NCBI GenBank assembly: GCA_029260035.1
Contig: JAJDEA010000147.1
Coordinates: 1-39,280 of the forward strand
DNA length: 39,280 nt
Source of the DNA: Phycisphaerae bacterium
GTDB taxonomy: Bacteria; Planctomycetota; Phycisphaerae; UBA1845
Reading direction: 5' to 3'
Shown here piece by piece: positions 1 to 10,700 of the stretch; positions within the stretch are counted from its first letter, which is position 1, and each line of letters starts with the position of its first letter. Position numbers and translations under genes: made by a program. The notes beneath the pieces were generated by a model. The model saw only the letters and a list, made by a program, of their open reading frames with translations, searched no databases and had not been told where the DNA came from.

Positions 1-1
1 C

Positions 2-385
2 ACTGCCATCATGTTGCGCGGGTTGCCAGTCTCCACACCTCCTTTCTGGACATCTTATGTGTACTCCGCGTTTCAGGCGGAACAGAACGAAGATTTTGAT
101 GGGGAATTAACCGCTACGAAAGGAATAAACACCCATAGTGAGTCGGTGTTCGGGAACACACCAACGTCAACAGGATTCGCCCCCCAGTATACTGGTATGT
201 GTGCCATTTTCGTTGAGTCGTTGCGCGACGGTTTTGGTGAACAGGCCCATCGGATCACTGTTGCCCATGAGATTGCCCATACACTGGGCGTTGACCACGG
301 CCAAGGACTTATGGGAAAGACCATTCAGACGAACAATTTTTCGGCTCAAAGCCTGCTCGAATTAAGGCAATACGATGGCCCTTAG
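2..385 (+). CDS. Zinc metalloprotease, C-terminal part (cut by window start)
   Basis: The reading frame is open to the left edge, so this is the 3' end of a larger gene. The motif HEIAHTLGVDHG fits the HExxHxxGxxH zinc-binding consensus of metzincin peptidases: two His and a Glu in the helix, with the third His after the Gly turn. A following GLMGK could be the Met-turn. Substrate and full domain layout cannot be seen. The next gene starts 39 bases downstream on the same strand with a strong Shine-Dalgarno, so the two may be co-transcribed. The metzincin call is firm from the motif; the subfamily is not resolved. Confidence 0.7.
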   Translation, partial: TAIMLRGLPVSTPPFWTSYVYSAFQAEQNEDFDGELTATKGINTHSESVFGNTPTSTGFAPQYTGMCAIFVESLRDGFGEQAHRITVAHEIAHTLGVDHGQGLMGKTIQTNNFSAQSLLELRQYDGP

Positions 386-424
386 GATTTTGAACATAAG
401 CAGGCTGTCGCGCGGAGGTAACCT

Positions 425-1567
425 ATGAAACGACAACGTCAACAATGCTACGCTCTTACGATTCATACAATATTGGCGATTGCCGTCAGTCCGATGGCAT
501 TGGGAGGGCCGGAGAAGAGACTTTCTCTTCCCCCACGGCATATCGATTTGAGTCTTACGATCTCACAAGATGTCATCCCTGTGTTCGCACCTGTGATCGC
601 ACGAATCAAGTTGACTAACAAGGGCGATCCGCCTCTTTCGCTTGACGTACGCGAAGACGGCGCTCCCTACGCAATCATTTTCATAACCACCCACAATGGA
701 GGGAAGGATTTTCGGCACGACCAATGGCTTCGTCGATCCGGGCCGACGAAGCACAACATTGTTCTGGCCGCTGGTGAGTCGACGGAAGGCGATGTCTTGA
801 TATTCTTCGGTCCTCCAACAGGATTTGCCTTTGGCGAATCTGGGGAGTACAGCATACAGATCGCCTATCAACCGGACAGGCAACATGCACCCGTGTCTTC
901 CAAGAAAGTCATCTTGAATGTAGTTGAGGATGGTCGAGAGAATCGAGCCTTCGTCGAGGAATTGACTGAATTGGCATATGAGTTTTTTGGATATGATCGT
1001 GAGATGTTCCGTCACAATAACGGCGAGCAAATCTTGGCCGGATACAAGCTAATGCACGAAATCCTAAAGGTGCAACGACCGCACCTTGTTGATCCCGATG
1101 GCGATGAATACAACCGCAAACAGGCGAGTTTGGTTGAGTCGCTAACAAAATTATTGATTCGGCATCCCAACTCGTCCTACTCTGGATACATTGCCCGCTA
1201 CTTGGGTTTGCAACACATTCATGCCGTCATGGATGAGTTCAGTCTCGGAAGACACGAAGTTCGGGAGAATGCGGAGCAACCTTCGCTGTGGGATGGTACG
1301 GCATGCCGTGCTGATCCTTCTTACGAAAAATCGCTGCAATACTTGACAAAGGCTGACGAGAGCAACCTCTGGCCACGAACGACAGCGATCGTGAACTTGG
1401 CACTCCTTCACATGGTGGCTCAAGAGTGGGACAAGGCAAATGGCTGTTTTACGGAGCTTCGCACAAAGTACGCTGAAAGCGACGGCGTCCGATGCGCCGA
1501 CGAATTGCAGCGGCAAATGGCAGAATACAAGGCCAAATTGCAACATCACAAGGCGGCTGCCCCATAA
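425..1567 (+). CDS. Exported protein of unknown function, Ig-like plus helical repeat region
   Basis: The start is supported by GGAGGT about 6 bases upstream of the ATG. Residues 1-27 look like a signal peptide: a basic start, a hydrophobic stretch and a small-residue end. Residues about 38-165 read as a beta-sandwich (alternating hydrophobic strands such as IDLSLTISQDVIPVFAPV and YSIQIAYQPD), resembling the intracellular-proteinase-inhibitor or Ig-like domains of secreted planctomycete proteins. The C-terminal half is helical and TPR-like, with a YLTKADESNLWPRTTAIVNL-type pair, and ends in a charged Ala-rich tail. I do not recognise a specific family. It follows a metalloprotease fragment, so a role beside a secreted peptidase is possible but unproven. 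Confidence 0.6.
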   Translation: MKRQRQQCYALTIHTILAIAVSPMALGGPEKRLSLPPRHIDLSLTISQDVIPVFAPVIARIKLTNKGDPPLSLDVREDGAPYAIIFITTHNGGKDFRHDQWLRRSGPTKHNIVLAAGESTEGDVLIFFGPPTGFAFGESGEYSIQIAYQPDRQHAPVSSKKVILNVVEDGRENRAFVEELTELAYEFFGYDREMFRHNNGEQILAGYKLMHEILKVQRPHLVDPDGDEYNRKQASLVESLTKLLIRHPNSSYSGYIARYLGLQHIHAVMDEFSLGRHEVRENAEQPSLWDGTACRADPSYEKSLQYLTKADESNLWPRTTAIVNLALLHMVAQEWDKANGCFTELRTKYAESDGVRCADELQRQMAEYKAKLQHHKAAAP

Positions 1568-1675
1568 AAGCCAAGACTGCTTAACACAAGAAGGCGAGGG
1601 CCGTACGAAAGTGTGCCGCAGTATTCGATTGACGTTCAGTTGAGCAGGAATACGGATACGGAGTCAGGGAGTTCA

Positions 1676-4600
1676 ATGATGCATCGAAGTGTCTTCATAT
1701 TGACAATCGGTCGGCTGGTACTGGTGACTCTCTTCCTCGTCGTTGGCGTCACAGAAACTTTCGGTCAACTTGACGATCGCTGGACGGTGACGGTCAACGG
1801 GCAGACGGTTCCGGTTGAGCCGAACGGTTCGTTCCTCATTTCCAACGTCTCTGCTCCGGATTTGTTCGGGCTGGGCGGGCCGGGAACCCCGGTCGATTTC
1901 CTCAGCGACGATGTGTACCGCCTCACCGGCGTACGCGACACCGGCTCCGGCACGCTCTATGTCTACAGCCCCACTGCGATTCGCATCAAGCGAAACGATG
2001 TTACTCCTTTTCCGCTGGGTGCCTTTCTGGTCAGCCCGTTTCCCCCGCCACTTCCAGAATCGATCTCACTCCAGGTGGATTGTGCCGCACCCCAGGCTCC
2101 ACCGCTTTGCGGTTCGGTCATTACGCCGATCGGCTCGGGTGGACAATGCCCCAACACGATTCCATGTGCTGTGCCTCTGAAAACCATAGCCAAGCTCACA
2201 GACGGCTCGCAGCAGGATGTCACTTCGCCGCTCATGAGAACGACCTACCGCACGAGCAACGCAAACATCGCACGCATAGTGGGCGACCATCCCGATCTCA
2301 CCCAGGCGACCATGTTCGACGTTGAAGGCGTGTCGCCGGGCGAGGCTTTCATCACAGCCACCAATGGCGGCGCAACTTCCGTCATCAGGATAACCGTGGC
2401 CAATCCCAACAACATCATCAACACGACCGTCGAGGGTTTTGTGCGAGACGTGAACGGCCTGCCGTTGAGTGGTGCGACGATCAGGGTGCTGGAAACGGGA
2501 ACCGGCGGCCAACTTCTTGCGACAGGCACCAGTGATTCCAACGGATTTTTCCAGATCGCACCGGTGGTGGCTCCCACCGATCCGAACACCGGCGTCGCGT
2601 CGCCGATCGTAGTCCAGGCGACGATTGCTGCAGGCGGCACGGCCTCGACCACCACGCCGTCGCTGGCACCTGTCCCCGGCGGCTTTACCGATGCAGGAAT
2701 CATTACGATCGACATTGTTTGTGACACGCCCTGGTCCACAGCTTTCGGCCCAACAACGCTGAATGGAAAAGACATTTTTGCTTTTGCTTTATTCGACGAT
2801 GACGGTCCGGGGCCAGAACCGGAGGCGCTGTATGTCGGCGGCAGCTTCACCATCGCGGGAGGCACGGTCGCCAACAACATCGCCAAATGGAACGGCCAAT
2901 CCTGGGAGCCGTTGATCGACGGGACGGGCGTTAATGGCGTAGACCAGGCAGTCCATGCGATATCCGTAGTCGATTTGCAGGATGGGAACGGCCCGGCATT
3001 GTACGCAGCAGGTTTTTTCGTCATGGCTGGTGGCACTCCGGCCAACAAGATCGCGCGATGGGATGGCACGAACTGGACCGCGATCAGTGCAGGGGTTGGA
3101 TTCGTCAACGATACAGCCTACGCGGTCGCGAGCTTTGACGCCGGAAGTGGCCCGGAGTTGTATGTCGGCGGTGCGTTTTCGGTTGCGGGGCCGGTCGTAA
3201 ATGGCAATTGCGTGTCCGGGAACAACTGCGTGCCCGCACTGGGAATCGCAAAGTGGAATCCGACGACGATGTTGTGGTCGGATGTCGGCGGCGGCACCAA
3301 CGCAGGCGGCCTCGTGCGCACATTGATCTCGTTCGACGACGGCAGCGGAACATCGCTTTATGTAGGAGGCCGATTCTTTCAGATGAACGGAGCCAACGTC
3401 CGCAACGTCGGGCGGTGGAATGGCACCGGCTGGACGGAAGTTGGGCCGGGCGGGCTTTCCGGATTTAACGACATCGTAAACATCCTTACCATTTTCGATT
3501 TCGATGGCACTATTGGACCAAATCCGCCGGAACTCTTCGCGGGTGGGAGCTTTGGGTTTTCGCCAGCGCTGGACGTCGCCAAGTGGGATGGGTCGGTTTG
3601 GGAGCCTCTTGGTCCTGGCTTGAATAACGAGGTAACTTCATTGGTCGGTGTCGATGATGGCGTGAACCGCACACTCTATGCAACCGGTCTGTTCGACAAG
3701 ATTGGCGTAGGTGGCTCGCCTGTGGAAAAAATTGCAGTGTGGGATGGGATGAGTTGGTCCAACGTAGGCACGGGAATCGAAACGTTTGAGGCTGCGCTGG
3801 GTGTCTTCGACGACGGCTCGGGGCCAGCACTGCTGGTCGGCGGCGGTCAGTGCATCGCCAACTGCGGAGGTGGTATAACCTCAAGGGAAGCAAAAAGGAA
3901 ACGAAGTGACAGACTCCCGTCCGAGGCGCATACCAAGACACCATCGCTGAAGCGCGCACCAGCGGTCAATCAGGGTTACGTTGCGAAATGGAAAAACAGC
4001 CAATGGTCCGTTCTCGGAAATGGCCTGAACGACGAAGTCAAAACGATGATCGTATTCGATGATGACGGTTCGGGACCGAACACGTCATCATTGTACGCGG
4101 GTGGACGTTTCGCACCGCCGCCCGGACCCGATGACAACAACGCTCCACCTTTCAAGATCAACGCCATCGCACGATTCGATGGCACGAATTGGTCCTCGCT
4201 TCGAGCAGGTATCGACTGTATCAGCACCGGCTGCAACGCGTCGGTCAATGCGCTGGCCGTTTTCGATGAGGATGGCGCTGGCATGAACCCACCACGCTTG
4301 TTCACAGGAGGCACCTTCGCAGTCATCGGTGGCGTTTCAGTCAACAATCTGGCACGGTGGGATGGGGTCAATTGGAGTGCAATCGGTAACGTCGGCGGTG
4401 CTGTCGAGTCATTGGCAGTGTTCGACGACGGCTCCGGCGCAGCCCTCTGCGCGGGCGGCGGGTTTCCCGGTGGAATCAAGATGTGGGACGGAGCAACATG
4501 GACGACACTCGGAAGCGGCATCGCTGCCGGAGGAACGGTGTTCGCAATGGCTGCGTTCGATGACGGCAGTGGCATGAAACTCTACGTTGGCGGGAATTTT

Positions 4601-5191
4601 TCGGATGCGGGCGGCATAGCCGGCACCACCAACCTGGCAAGTTGGGACGGATCAACGTGGTCAGTAGTTCAGAGCGCCGGTCTTGGACTCAATGGATCCG
4701 TTTACGCGCTTACCGTTTACGATGACAGCTTAGGCCCGGCACTTTTCGCGAGCGGCGAGTTCCTGGCGGCTGGCGGATCCGCCGTCAACCGCGTGGCCAA
4801 GTGGAACGGAAGTACCTGGTCTCGGCTGGATAACGGGCTTGGTCCAATTTCGGGTTCGGCCCGCGTGGATACACTTTTTGGCTTCGACGACGGGAGCGGC
4901 ATGGCCCTTTACGCTGGCGGCGACTTCACATCGGCATTCACAGCAGGCGTTGGCACGGTCCCACTAAACCGCCTCGCCAAATGGGCAGGACTTGTGTGGC
5001 TGCCCGTCGGCGTATCCACTGAGCCAGGCAGCGATCCCGGCGGTGGCGTGGACGGAACAGGAACCGTAAACGTACAGGCACTGGCTGTCTTCGATGATGG
5101 TGTCAACGGCCCGGCGCTCTTTACCGGCGGGGCCTTCGAGACCGCAGCAGGCGTTCCGTCATCCAACGTCGCCAAACTAGGCTGTCGATGA
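1676..5191 (+). CDS. Large secreted kelch/beta-propeller repeat protein with Big-like and carboxypeptidase-regulatory-like domains
   Basis: The ATG at 1676 is preferred: AGGGAG lies 6 bases upstream and a clean signal peptide follows (hydrophobic core LVLVTLFLVVGVTE). Near residues 140-245 there is a bacterial Ig-like (Big) domain with a SNANIARI...GVSPGEAFITA pattern. Residues about 250-355 form a carboxypeptidase-regulatory-like fold (GFVRDVNGLPLSGATIRV...DSNGFFQI). The rest is more than a dozen repeats of the form LYVGGxFxxAGGxxxNxIAKWNGxxW, each preceded by VFDDGSGPA, typical of planctomycete surface propeller proteins. No enzyme motif was seen. One repeat is broken by a basic, Arg/Lys/Ser-rich segment at about 3880-3970. 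A hairpin lies downstream at 5298-5330. Confidence 0.75.
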   Translation: MMHRSVFILTIGRLVLVTLFLVVGVTETFGQLDDRWTVTVNGQTVPVEPNGSFLISNVSAPDLFGLGGPGTPVDFLSDDVYRLTGVRDTGSGTLYVYSPTAIRIKRNDVTPFPLGAFLVSPFPPPLPESISLQVDCAAPQAPPLCGSVITPIGSGGQCPNTIPCAVPLKTIAKLTDGSQQDVTSPLMRTTYRTSNANIARIVGDHPDLTQATMFDVEGVSPGEAFITATNGGATSVIRITVANPNNIINTTVEGFVRDVNGLPLSGATIRVLETGTGGQLLATGTSDSNGFFQIAPVVAPTDPNTGVASPIVVQATIAAGGTASTTTPSLAPVPGGFTDAGIITIDIVCDTPWSTAFGPTTLNGKDIFAFALFDDDGPGPEPEALYVGGSFTIAGGTVANNIAKWNGQSWEPLIDGTGVNGVDQAVHAISVVDLQDGNGPALYAAGFFVMAGGTPANKIARWDGTNWTAISAGVGFVNDTAYAVASFDAGSGPELYVGGAFSVAGPVVNGNCVSGNNCVPALGIAKWNPTTMLWSDVGGGTNAGGLVRTLISFDDGSGTSLYVGGRFFQMNGANVRNVGRWNGTGWTEVGPGGLSGFNDIVNILTIFDFDGTIGPNPPELFAGGSFGFSPALDVAKWDGSVWEPLGPGLNNEVTSLVGVDDGVNRTLYATGLFDKIGVGGSPVEKIAVWDGMSWSNVGTGIETFEAALGVFDDGSGPALLVGGGQCIANCGGGITSREAKRKRSDRLPSEAHTKTPSLKRAPAVNQGYVAKWKNSQWSVLGNGLNDEVKTMIVFDDDGSGPNTSSLYAGGRFAPPPGPDDNNAPPFKINAIARFDGTNWSSLRAGIDCISTGCNASVNALAVFDEDGAGMNPPRLFTGGTFAVIGGVSVNNLARWDGVNWSAIGNVGGAVESLAVFDDGSGAALCAGGGFPGGIKMWDGATWTTLGSGIAAGGTVFAMAAFDDGSGMKLYVGGNFSDAGGIAGTTNLASWDGSTWSVVQSAGLGLNGSVYALTVYDDSLGPALFASGEFLAAGGSAVNRVAKWNGSTWSRLDNGLGPISGSARVDTLFGFDDGSGMALYAGGDFTSAFTAGVGTVPLNRLAKWAGLVWLPVGVSTEPGSDPGGGVDGTGTVNVQALAVFDDGVNGPALFTGGAFETAAGVPSSNVAKLGCR

Positions 5192-5297
5192 GGCGATAAC
5201 CAAGTCATACGCGGCTAACATTCGATCAATTCGGCTTCCAGTGATGCCGTACCAGGTAGTGATGCAAACGAGAAAAGGCAACTGAGTAGCAAAAGGT

Positions 5298-5330
5298 GGG
5301 ATGCCCGGCGCGGCTGGCACCGGACATCCC
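5298..5330 (+). terminator. Hairpin after the propeller gene, possible terminator
   Basis: GGGATG-c-CCGG pairs with CCGG-a-CATCCC around a 12-base loop, with only one mismatch. It lies about 105 bases after the propeller-gene stop. Only a poor T tract follows (tagttt), so termination is uncertain. It also lies beyond the 3' end of the converging minus-strand gene and could serve either strand. Confidence 0.35.
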
Positions 5331-5460
5331 TAGTTTGACTACTTCTTACCCTGCTGGACTTTCTGGATCACACACGTCCGCTCGTTTTCGTGATCCTGCC
5401 AATCCTGATGAATCTTGAAGTCCTTCTACGGATTCGGTCATTCACCAGAAACGAGTAGGC

Positions 5461-7587
5461 TTACGGTCCAATCAAAACGCAAGGCGAACCGAACGCGTTC
5501 TGGTACAATGCGAAGTCTCGAAGATTGACAACAGAATCGTTATTAAAGTCAACCACTTCGCAGCCCGGCCCCACAGTTGAATCTATGCATTGAGTAAGAA
5601 TCGGCATCTCGGTAAAGTCGATTACTCCGTCTCCGGTTGCCGGATCAAACTGAGTCCCCACATGGACTACGTCACTATCCGCAGCCTGAAACCCAAGAAC
5701 ATCCGTAACGAACGCATCGAATCGAATTAGCTCACCATCTAGCGTGCCAGCGGCAATTACAGGCGGCAATGGGAAAAAGACCTGTTCACCACTGACGAGT
5801 GTTCCGATGGTGAATGTGGCGAGCTCACCCGCGTTGCAATTATTTGGGCAAGAGCCACCGAACGGGAATGGATTAAGTGAGTTCAACCCATCCGGGTATT
5901 CCAATGTGAGAACTACACCCGTGCGATTGAAAACGCTGGTGTTCGTTACGGACATCACGACATCCAACGTCTCTCCGTTTGTGGCTGGATTGGGACTGGC
6001 AACAATGCCAAGATGAAGAGGCAACATGTTCATAACTCGCGTCGTGGTCTCGGAACGTACTCTCGTTGAATCGTCAGATTGTTCCTGGAAATGCGCTTCA
6101 GCCAGCAGGATTCGACCTGCCTCATCGCCTGTTCGCACCGTGAGCAACCGCTCGCCACCATCGCCTGCACCGATAGCGCCAAGTGGCCATTCCACGACGC
6201 CATTCATAAACGTGCCACCGTCGCTGGCGGAAACAAAACATGTTCCCTCCGGCACTGCCATGGACAAGACGCCATTTGATACCCCACTGGCCGTGTCAAG
6301 CAAGCCGTAGGTAAGTGTGTAAACAAGCACCCCATCCGAAGGGACCGGATCAACATTCTCCACCAACGCCAACTCCAACCCACGACCTGAAGAAACGGAG
6401 AAGCTGGTTCCGCTCTCCATGCGGTCACCATTGTCGGCGGATACTTCCGCCTCGAAGGTGATTACAAAACCGTCAATCGTTCCACCAGCAACTTGCGGCG
6501 GCAAAGAAAATGTTCTGCCCTCACCTCCAGCGAGCGTTCCGATGGTGAATGTGGCGAGCTCACCCGCGTTGCAACTATTTGGGCAAGAGCCACCGAACGG
6601 GAATGGACTAAGTGAGTTTAGCCCATCCGGGTATTCCAATGTAAGAACCACACCCGTACGATCGAAGACGCCGGTGTTTGTGACAGTGATCTCGACGTCC
6701 ATGGTTTCACCGGGTCGAACCGGATCAGGACTGGCAACAACAACGATTTCCAAAGGTATGTTGTTCTGAACCCGCGTCGCAGCCTGGTAACGAACGCGGT
6801 TTGTCGGAGCCATGACATCTTCCAAAACCGCTTCGGCTTCGATGATCGACCCTTCACCAAGGCCGTTGACCTGCACGGTCACCTGCACCTCACCGCTTTG
6901 CCCTGGTCCGATTGGCCCCAAAGCCCACTCGATAACATTGGCGTTCAGCGTCCCACCATCCGTGGCTGAGATAAAGTTGGTTCCGCTGGGCACTGTCATG
7001 GACAAGACGCCATTTGATACCCCACTGGCCGTGTCAAGCAAGCCGTAGGTAAGTGTGTAAACAAGCACGCCATCCGAAGGGACCGGATCAACATTCTCCA
7101 CCAACGCCAACTCCAACCCACGACCGGACAACACGGCAATGGATGCTGTACCGGTAGCCTGGGAAATTAGATCATCAAACACCTCGACGTCAAAAACGAT
7201 GATGCTTCCGTCAATCGTTCCAGCAGCAACTTGTGATGGCAACGAAAACGTTCTCCCCTCGCCCGCATTCAAAGATGGAATAGCAAACGTTGCTTGTTCA
7301 CCCGCGTCGCAACTATTAGGACAAGAACCGCCGAACGGAAATGGGTTAATCGAGTTCAGCCCACTGGGGTAATCGAGAATCAGCGACACATCTGTTACAC
7401 TCCCTGGCCCATCGTTGGTCACGGTAAACTCAACATCCAACGTTTCGCCCGGCCGGGCTGGGCTGGGGCTAGCCGATACGTCCACTCGGATGGCGGCGGA
7501 TGCAAAGGGCGCACTAAAGAGCACCCCACACATTGCGATGCACCATGTTCGACGAACTGTGTACGAGATTCCATTCCTGGCAGTCAT
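5461..7587 (-). CDS. Secreted DUF11-like triple-repeat protein with dockerin-like C-terminus
   Basis: The start is the ATG at 7587, preceded by AAAGGAAAG; the frame extends further upstream but without a ribosome site. A signal peptide follows (CIAMCGVLFSAPFASAA). Three tandem units each contain a DUF11-like domain (ASPxPxxPGETxDVxxTVTN) and a SGRGLELALVENVDPVPSDG-type domain, with the third unit truncated. The C-terminus has two Asp-rich calcium-loop-like motifs (TGDGVIDFTE and DFNNDSVVNLRDF), resembling the dockerin-like tails of planctomycete secreted proteins. DUF11 domains occur in cell-surface adhesive or structural proteins. Units one and two are nearly identical at DNA level over long stretches, which indicates recent duplication or gene conversion. 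Confidence 0.75.
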   Translation of the reverse strand: MTARNGISYTVRRTWCIAMCGVLFSAPFASAAIRVDVSASPSPARPGETLDVEFTVTNDGPGSVTDVSLILDYPSGLNSINPFPFGGSCPNSCDAGEQATFAIPSLNAGEGRTFSLPSQVAAGTIDGSIIVFDVEVFDDLISQATGTASIAVLSGRGLELALVENVDPVPSDGVLVYTLTYGLLDTASGVSNGVLSMTVPSGTNFISATDGGTLNANVIEWALGPIGPGQSGEVQVTVQVNGLGEGSIIEAEAVLEDVMAPTNRVRYQAATRVQNNIPLEIVVVASPDPVRPGETMDVEITVTNTGVFDRTGVVLTLEYPDGLNSLSPFPFGGSCPNSCNAGELATFTIGTLAGGEGRTFSLPPQVAGGTIDGFVITFEAEVSADNGDRMESGTSFSVSSGRGLELALVENVDPVPSDGVLVYTLTYGLLDTASGVSNGVLSMAVPEGTCFVSASDGGTFMNGVVEWPLGAIGAGDGGERLLTVRTGDEAGRILLAEAHFQEQSDDSTRVRSETTTRVMNMLPLHLGIVASPNPATNGETLDVVMSVTNTSVFNRTGVVLTLEYPDGLNSLNPFPFGGSCPNNCNAGELATFTIGTLVSGEQVFFPLPPVIAAGTLDGELIRFDAFVTDVLGFQAADSDVVHVGTQFDPATGDGVIDFTEMPILTQCIDSTVGPGCEVVDFNNDSVVNLRDFALYQNAFGSPCVLIGP
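6259..6387. repeat. Near-perfect internal repeat, copy 1 (partner at 6997-7125)
   Basis: This 129-base stretch matches 6997-7125 with a single visible mismatch (C versus G within acaagcac[c/g]ccatcc). The copies are 738 bases apart, equal to 246 codons, so the repeat is in frame inside the DUF11-like gene. Flanking DNA (for example 5801-5880 against 6536-6615) is also similar but more diverged. Confidence 0.9.
6997..7125. repeat. Near-perfect internal repeat, copy 2 (partner at 6259-6387)
   Basis: Second copy of the 129-base in-frame repeat. Synonymous positions are conserved as well as amino acids, which points to recent duplication or conversion and not only to selection on the protein. 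Confidence 0.9.
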
Positions 7588-7716
7588 GTTTTCTTTCCTT
7601 TCACTGAAAGCGTTTGAATTACAAACTAATACCCGAACCTTCACGTTGATCGCTACGAGCCACTTGGCATCAACTCTGGCGATGTCCCACTAGAGCTAAT
7701 GTTTACCGGCGTTACG

Positions 7717-10700
7717 TTATTCCGGCTTGCCAATTGAATTTGGTTTCTTCTTTGTTTCGACCCGGCTGCGCCAGATAGCGGCCTTGGCGTCATGTCCACT
7801 GCCCGGCTCAGCTTCGTGCCATAACTCATACAGCTTGATTAAGCTCATTTTGATGCTGCGTCGCAACTCGTGAGAAGCGGGCGGTTTCTTGCTGTGCTTG
7901 GCGGCGGCCAAAAGGGTTTCCTCCGAATCGCGATAGCGCTTCAAGTTGCGGAGTAACACGCCGAGGTTTTTTGCTGCGTTGAGTGTGTCCGGATGGTCTT
8001 CGCCTAACGTACGGCGATAGCCGTCAAAGGTTTCACGAAGGACAGGCGCAGCCTCAACGAGTTTGCCCTGTCGATACAACACGCCTCCAAGCGAATAGAT
8101 GCTGTTGACCGTACTCGGATGATCTTTACCCATCGCTCGTTTGTACCCATCAACGGCCTCACGAAGCAGGGGCTCAGCCTCCGCGAACTTCCCTTGGGTG
8201 GTCAGCAGGACGGCAAGATTGTTGATGGACGCAAGCGTTAGTTGATGATCGTTTCCCAGGACTTGGCGGCGTCCTTCAATGGCTTCTCTATAGAGTAACT
8301 GAGCCTCATCCCGTTGGCCGATCGAGTGCAGCAGATTGCCTAGATTGTTCACAGACATCAACGTGGAAGCGTGCTTATCTCCAAGCGTCTTTCTGCGTCG
8401 CTCAAGCACTTCGCGAAAGAGCGTTTCGGATTCGCTGTACTTGTTCAGCTTTAGAAGAGTGCGTTCCAAGGCGTCGTAGGAATCTACTGTTCGTCGATCC
8501 GCGTCACCCCGCAATTGGCGAAACCGCTCGGCTGCTTCGCGATAATGAACCTCTGCTTCTTCGAGCCGGTCGCTCTTGCTCAACAAAACGGCCAGATTGC
8601 TCAGCAAAATCGCAACATGTTCGTGCTTGTCACCTTGTGTCTTACGAATGATTGAAAGAGCGTGAAGGAATAGCGGCTCCGCCTCCGACAATTTATCTTG
8701 TGCGACCAAAACCTCTGCAAGATTCATCGTTACTACCGCGACGTTCGGATGTTCGTCTCCAAGCACTTTGCGGGTTTTCGCCAGTGCCTGCCGATATGTC
8801 CGCTCCGCATCCTCGTGTTTGCCAAGAGCCTTCAATACCGCCCCCAAGCTGCTCATGTCACTAAGCTGATCTACGCGATAGGTTGGGAAGTGCGTTCGTT
8901 TTTCGATCGCCTGACGGAGTAACAGTTCTGCGTTACCAAAATCGCGACGACGGTATTCAATGGTTGCAAGCAAACTAAGCATCCTTGGAGCTTGTGGGGA
9001 ATCTTCAGGAACTCCGTCAAGCACCTCACGGAACAAAAGCTCCGCTGCTTCGTATGCACCCCGTTTCACTTCGAGGCTGCCAAGGCCTCCAAAAATCTTA
9101 GCCTTGAGATCGAGACCATTACTTGTTGCCCCAAAGTCGCAGGAATCCGCCGCCATGCGCAACAGTTTTTCAGCCTCTTCGTTTCGACCCTTCTGAAAAA
9201 GTACGCCAGCGACCGCGAATGCGCTTTCGGCAATCTGAAGGCTGTCAGGTGGAAGTTCTTGCTGGCGAGTCTCCAGTGACCAACGCAGGTGTTTTTCTGC
9301 GTCATCAAACAACCCCACATCCGCGTAGTTCCTGCCGATCGCCCATCGAATGCTGGCTTCCAACAGAGGGCTGTCGGCGAACTGCGTCGAAGCGGCGTCT
9401 GCCGCTGAGGCCAGGATATAATCTCCGACGACGACCTTTGCGACATTCGCACTGTTAACCATCGCAAGATGATTTTCAAATTCACTTACGATGTTTTCTG
9501 ATTCGTCGTTCAAACGTGCTCCGTCATTCTGAGTGCCTGCGGATTCCTGTGCCCATGCCTGGCGAAGCAGATCAATGTATTCTTGCGAAATGCGATCTCC
9601 CAACTCTTGGAGATTGAACCTTCTGAGCATTTCAGAATGAAAGTCAGCCAGTTGTGCGTTTTCTTCCGCACGAATTTCCGCCAGCTCTTGTGCAGCCTCT
9701 GCACGCCGTTTTTCATCAAGTGCCCGAACCATGCCCATCGAAGTGCCTGTGATCCCAGCAGCCATCGTTGCGATTACAGTAGCCGCTGCGATCACGGCTC
9801 CACGATTGCGCCTGACGAACTTGCGTAATCGATAGCCGGTGCTCGGTGGTCCTGCCGCGACTGGTTCGTCGTGGAGATGACGCAAGATTTCATCTGCCAA
9901 CTCTTTTGCACTCGCGTATCGCCTCGTTCTATCTTTCTCAAGGCATTTCATGGCGATCCAATCGAGATCGCCGCAAAAGAGCATTCCAAGTTTTCGAATG
10001 TCCGCGCGACGATTCAGCGCCGTCGATGTAGCGGTATCACCCATGCTGCTTATTCTTGTACTTGGTTTTTTCGGCTCTTCTTCACGAATGATGCGTAGCA
10101 TTTCCTGAAGACCGGCATTGCGCAGCGTTGCAGAGTCGAACGGAGCGGCCCCGGTCAGTAATTCGTATAAGAGCACCCCGAGCGAATAAACATCGCTACG
10201 CGTGTCAATGTCCAGTCCGCTGAATTCCGCTTGCTCAGGCGACATGTATTCCGGAGTGCCGATTATCTGTCGGTGTTCAGTGAAGAGCGTTTTTTCTGTA
10301 AGCTCTGCATCGGTTGCCTTGGCGATCCCGAAGTCGATGATTTTCGGCACGGGTTTGCCGTCGTACAACGTAACCAATACATTGTTCGGTTTGATGTCAC
10401 GATGAATGATTCCCTTTTGATGTGCATGCTGTATGGCGTTGCATATCTTTGTGAACAGTTCCAGCCGTTGACGAATATCGAGCTTCTCGCTATTGCAGTA
10501 TTCGGTGACAGGTACACCACGCACCAGCTCCATCACAAAATACGGTCGCCCGGCATCAGTTGCTCCGGCGTCCAGGATGGTTGCAATATTCTCGTGGTTC
10601 ATCATGGCCAATGCTTGGCGCTCAGTTTCAAACCTCGCGATAACCTGCTTGGTATCCATGCCGAGTTTGATAATTTTGAGGGCCACCCGTCGCTTGACCG

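Noticed and set aside
2245..3108. Minus-strand frame of 287 codons inside the propeller gene
   Set aside because: A shadow of a repetitive, GC-biased gene; Pro/Ala/Val-rich product with no domain.
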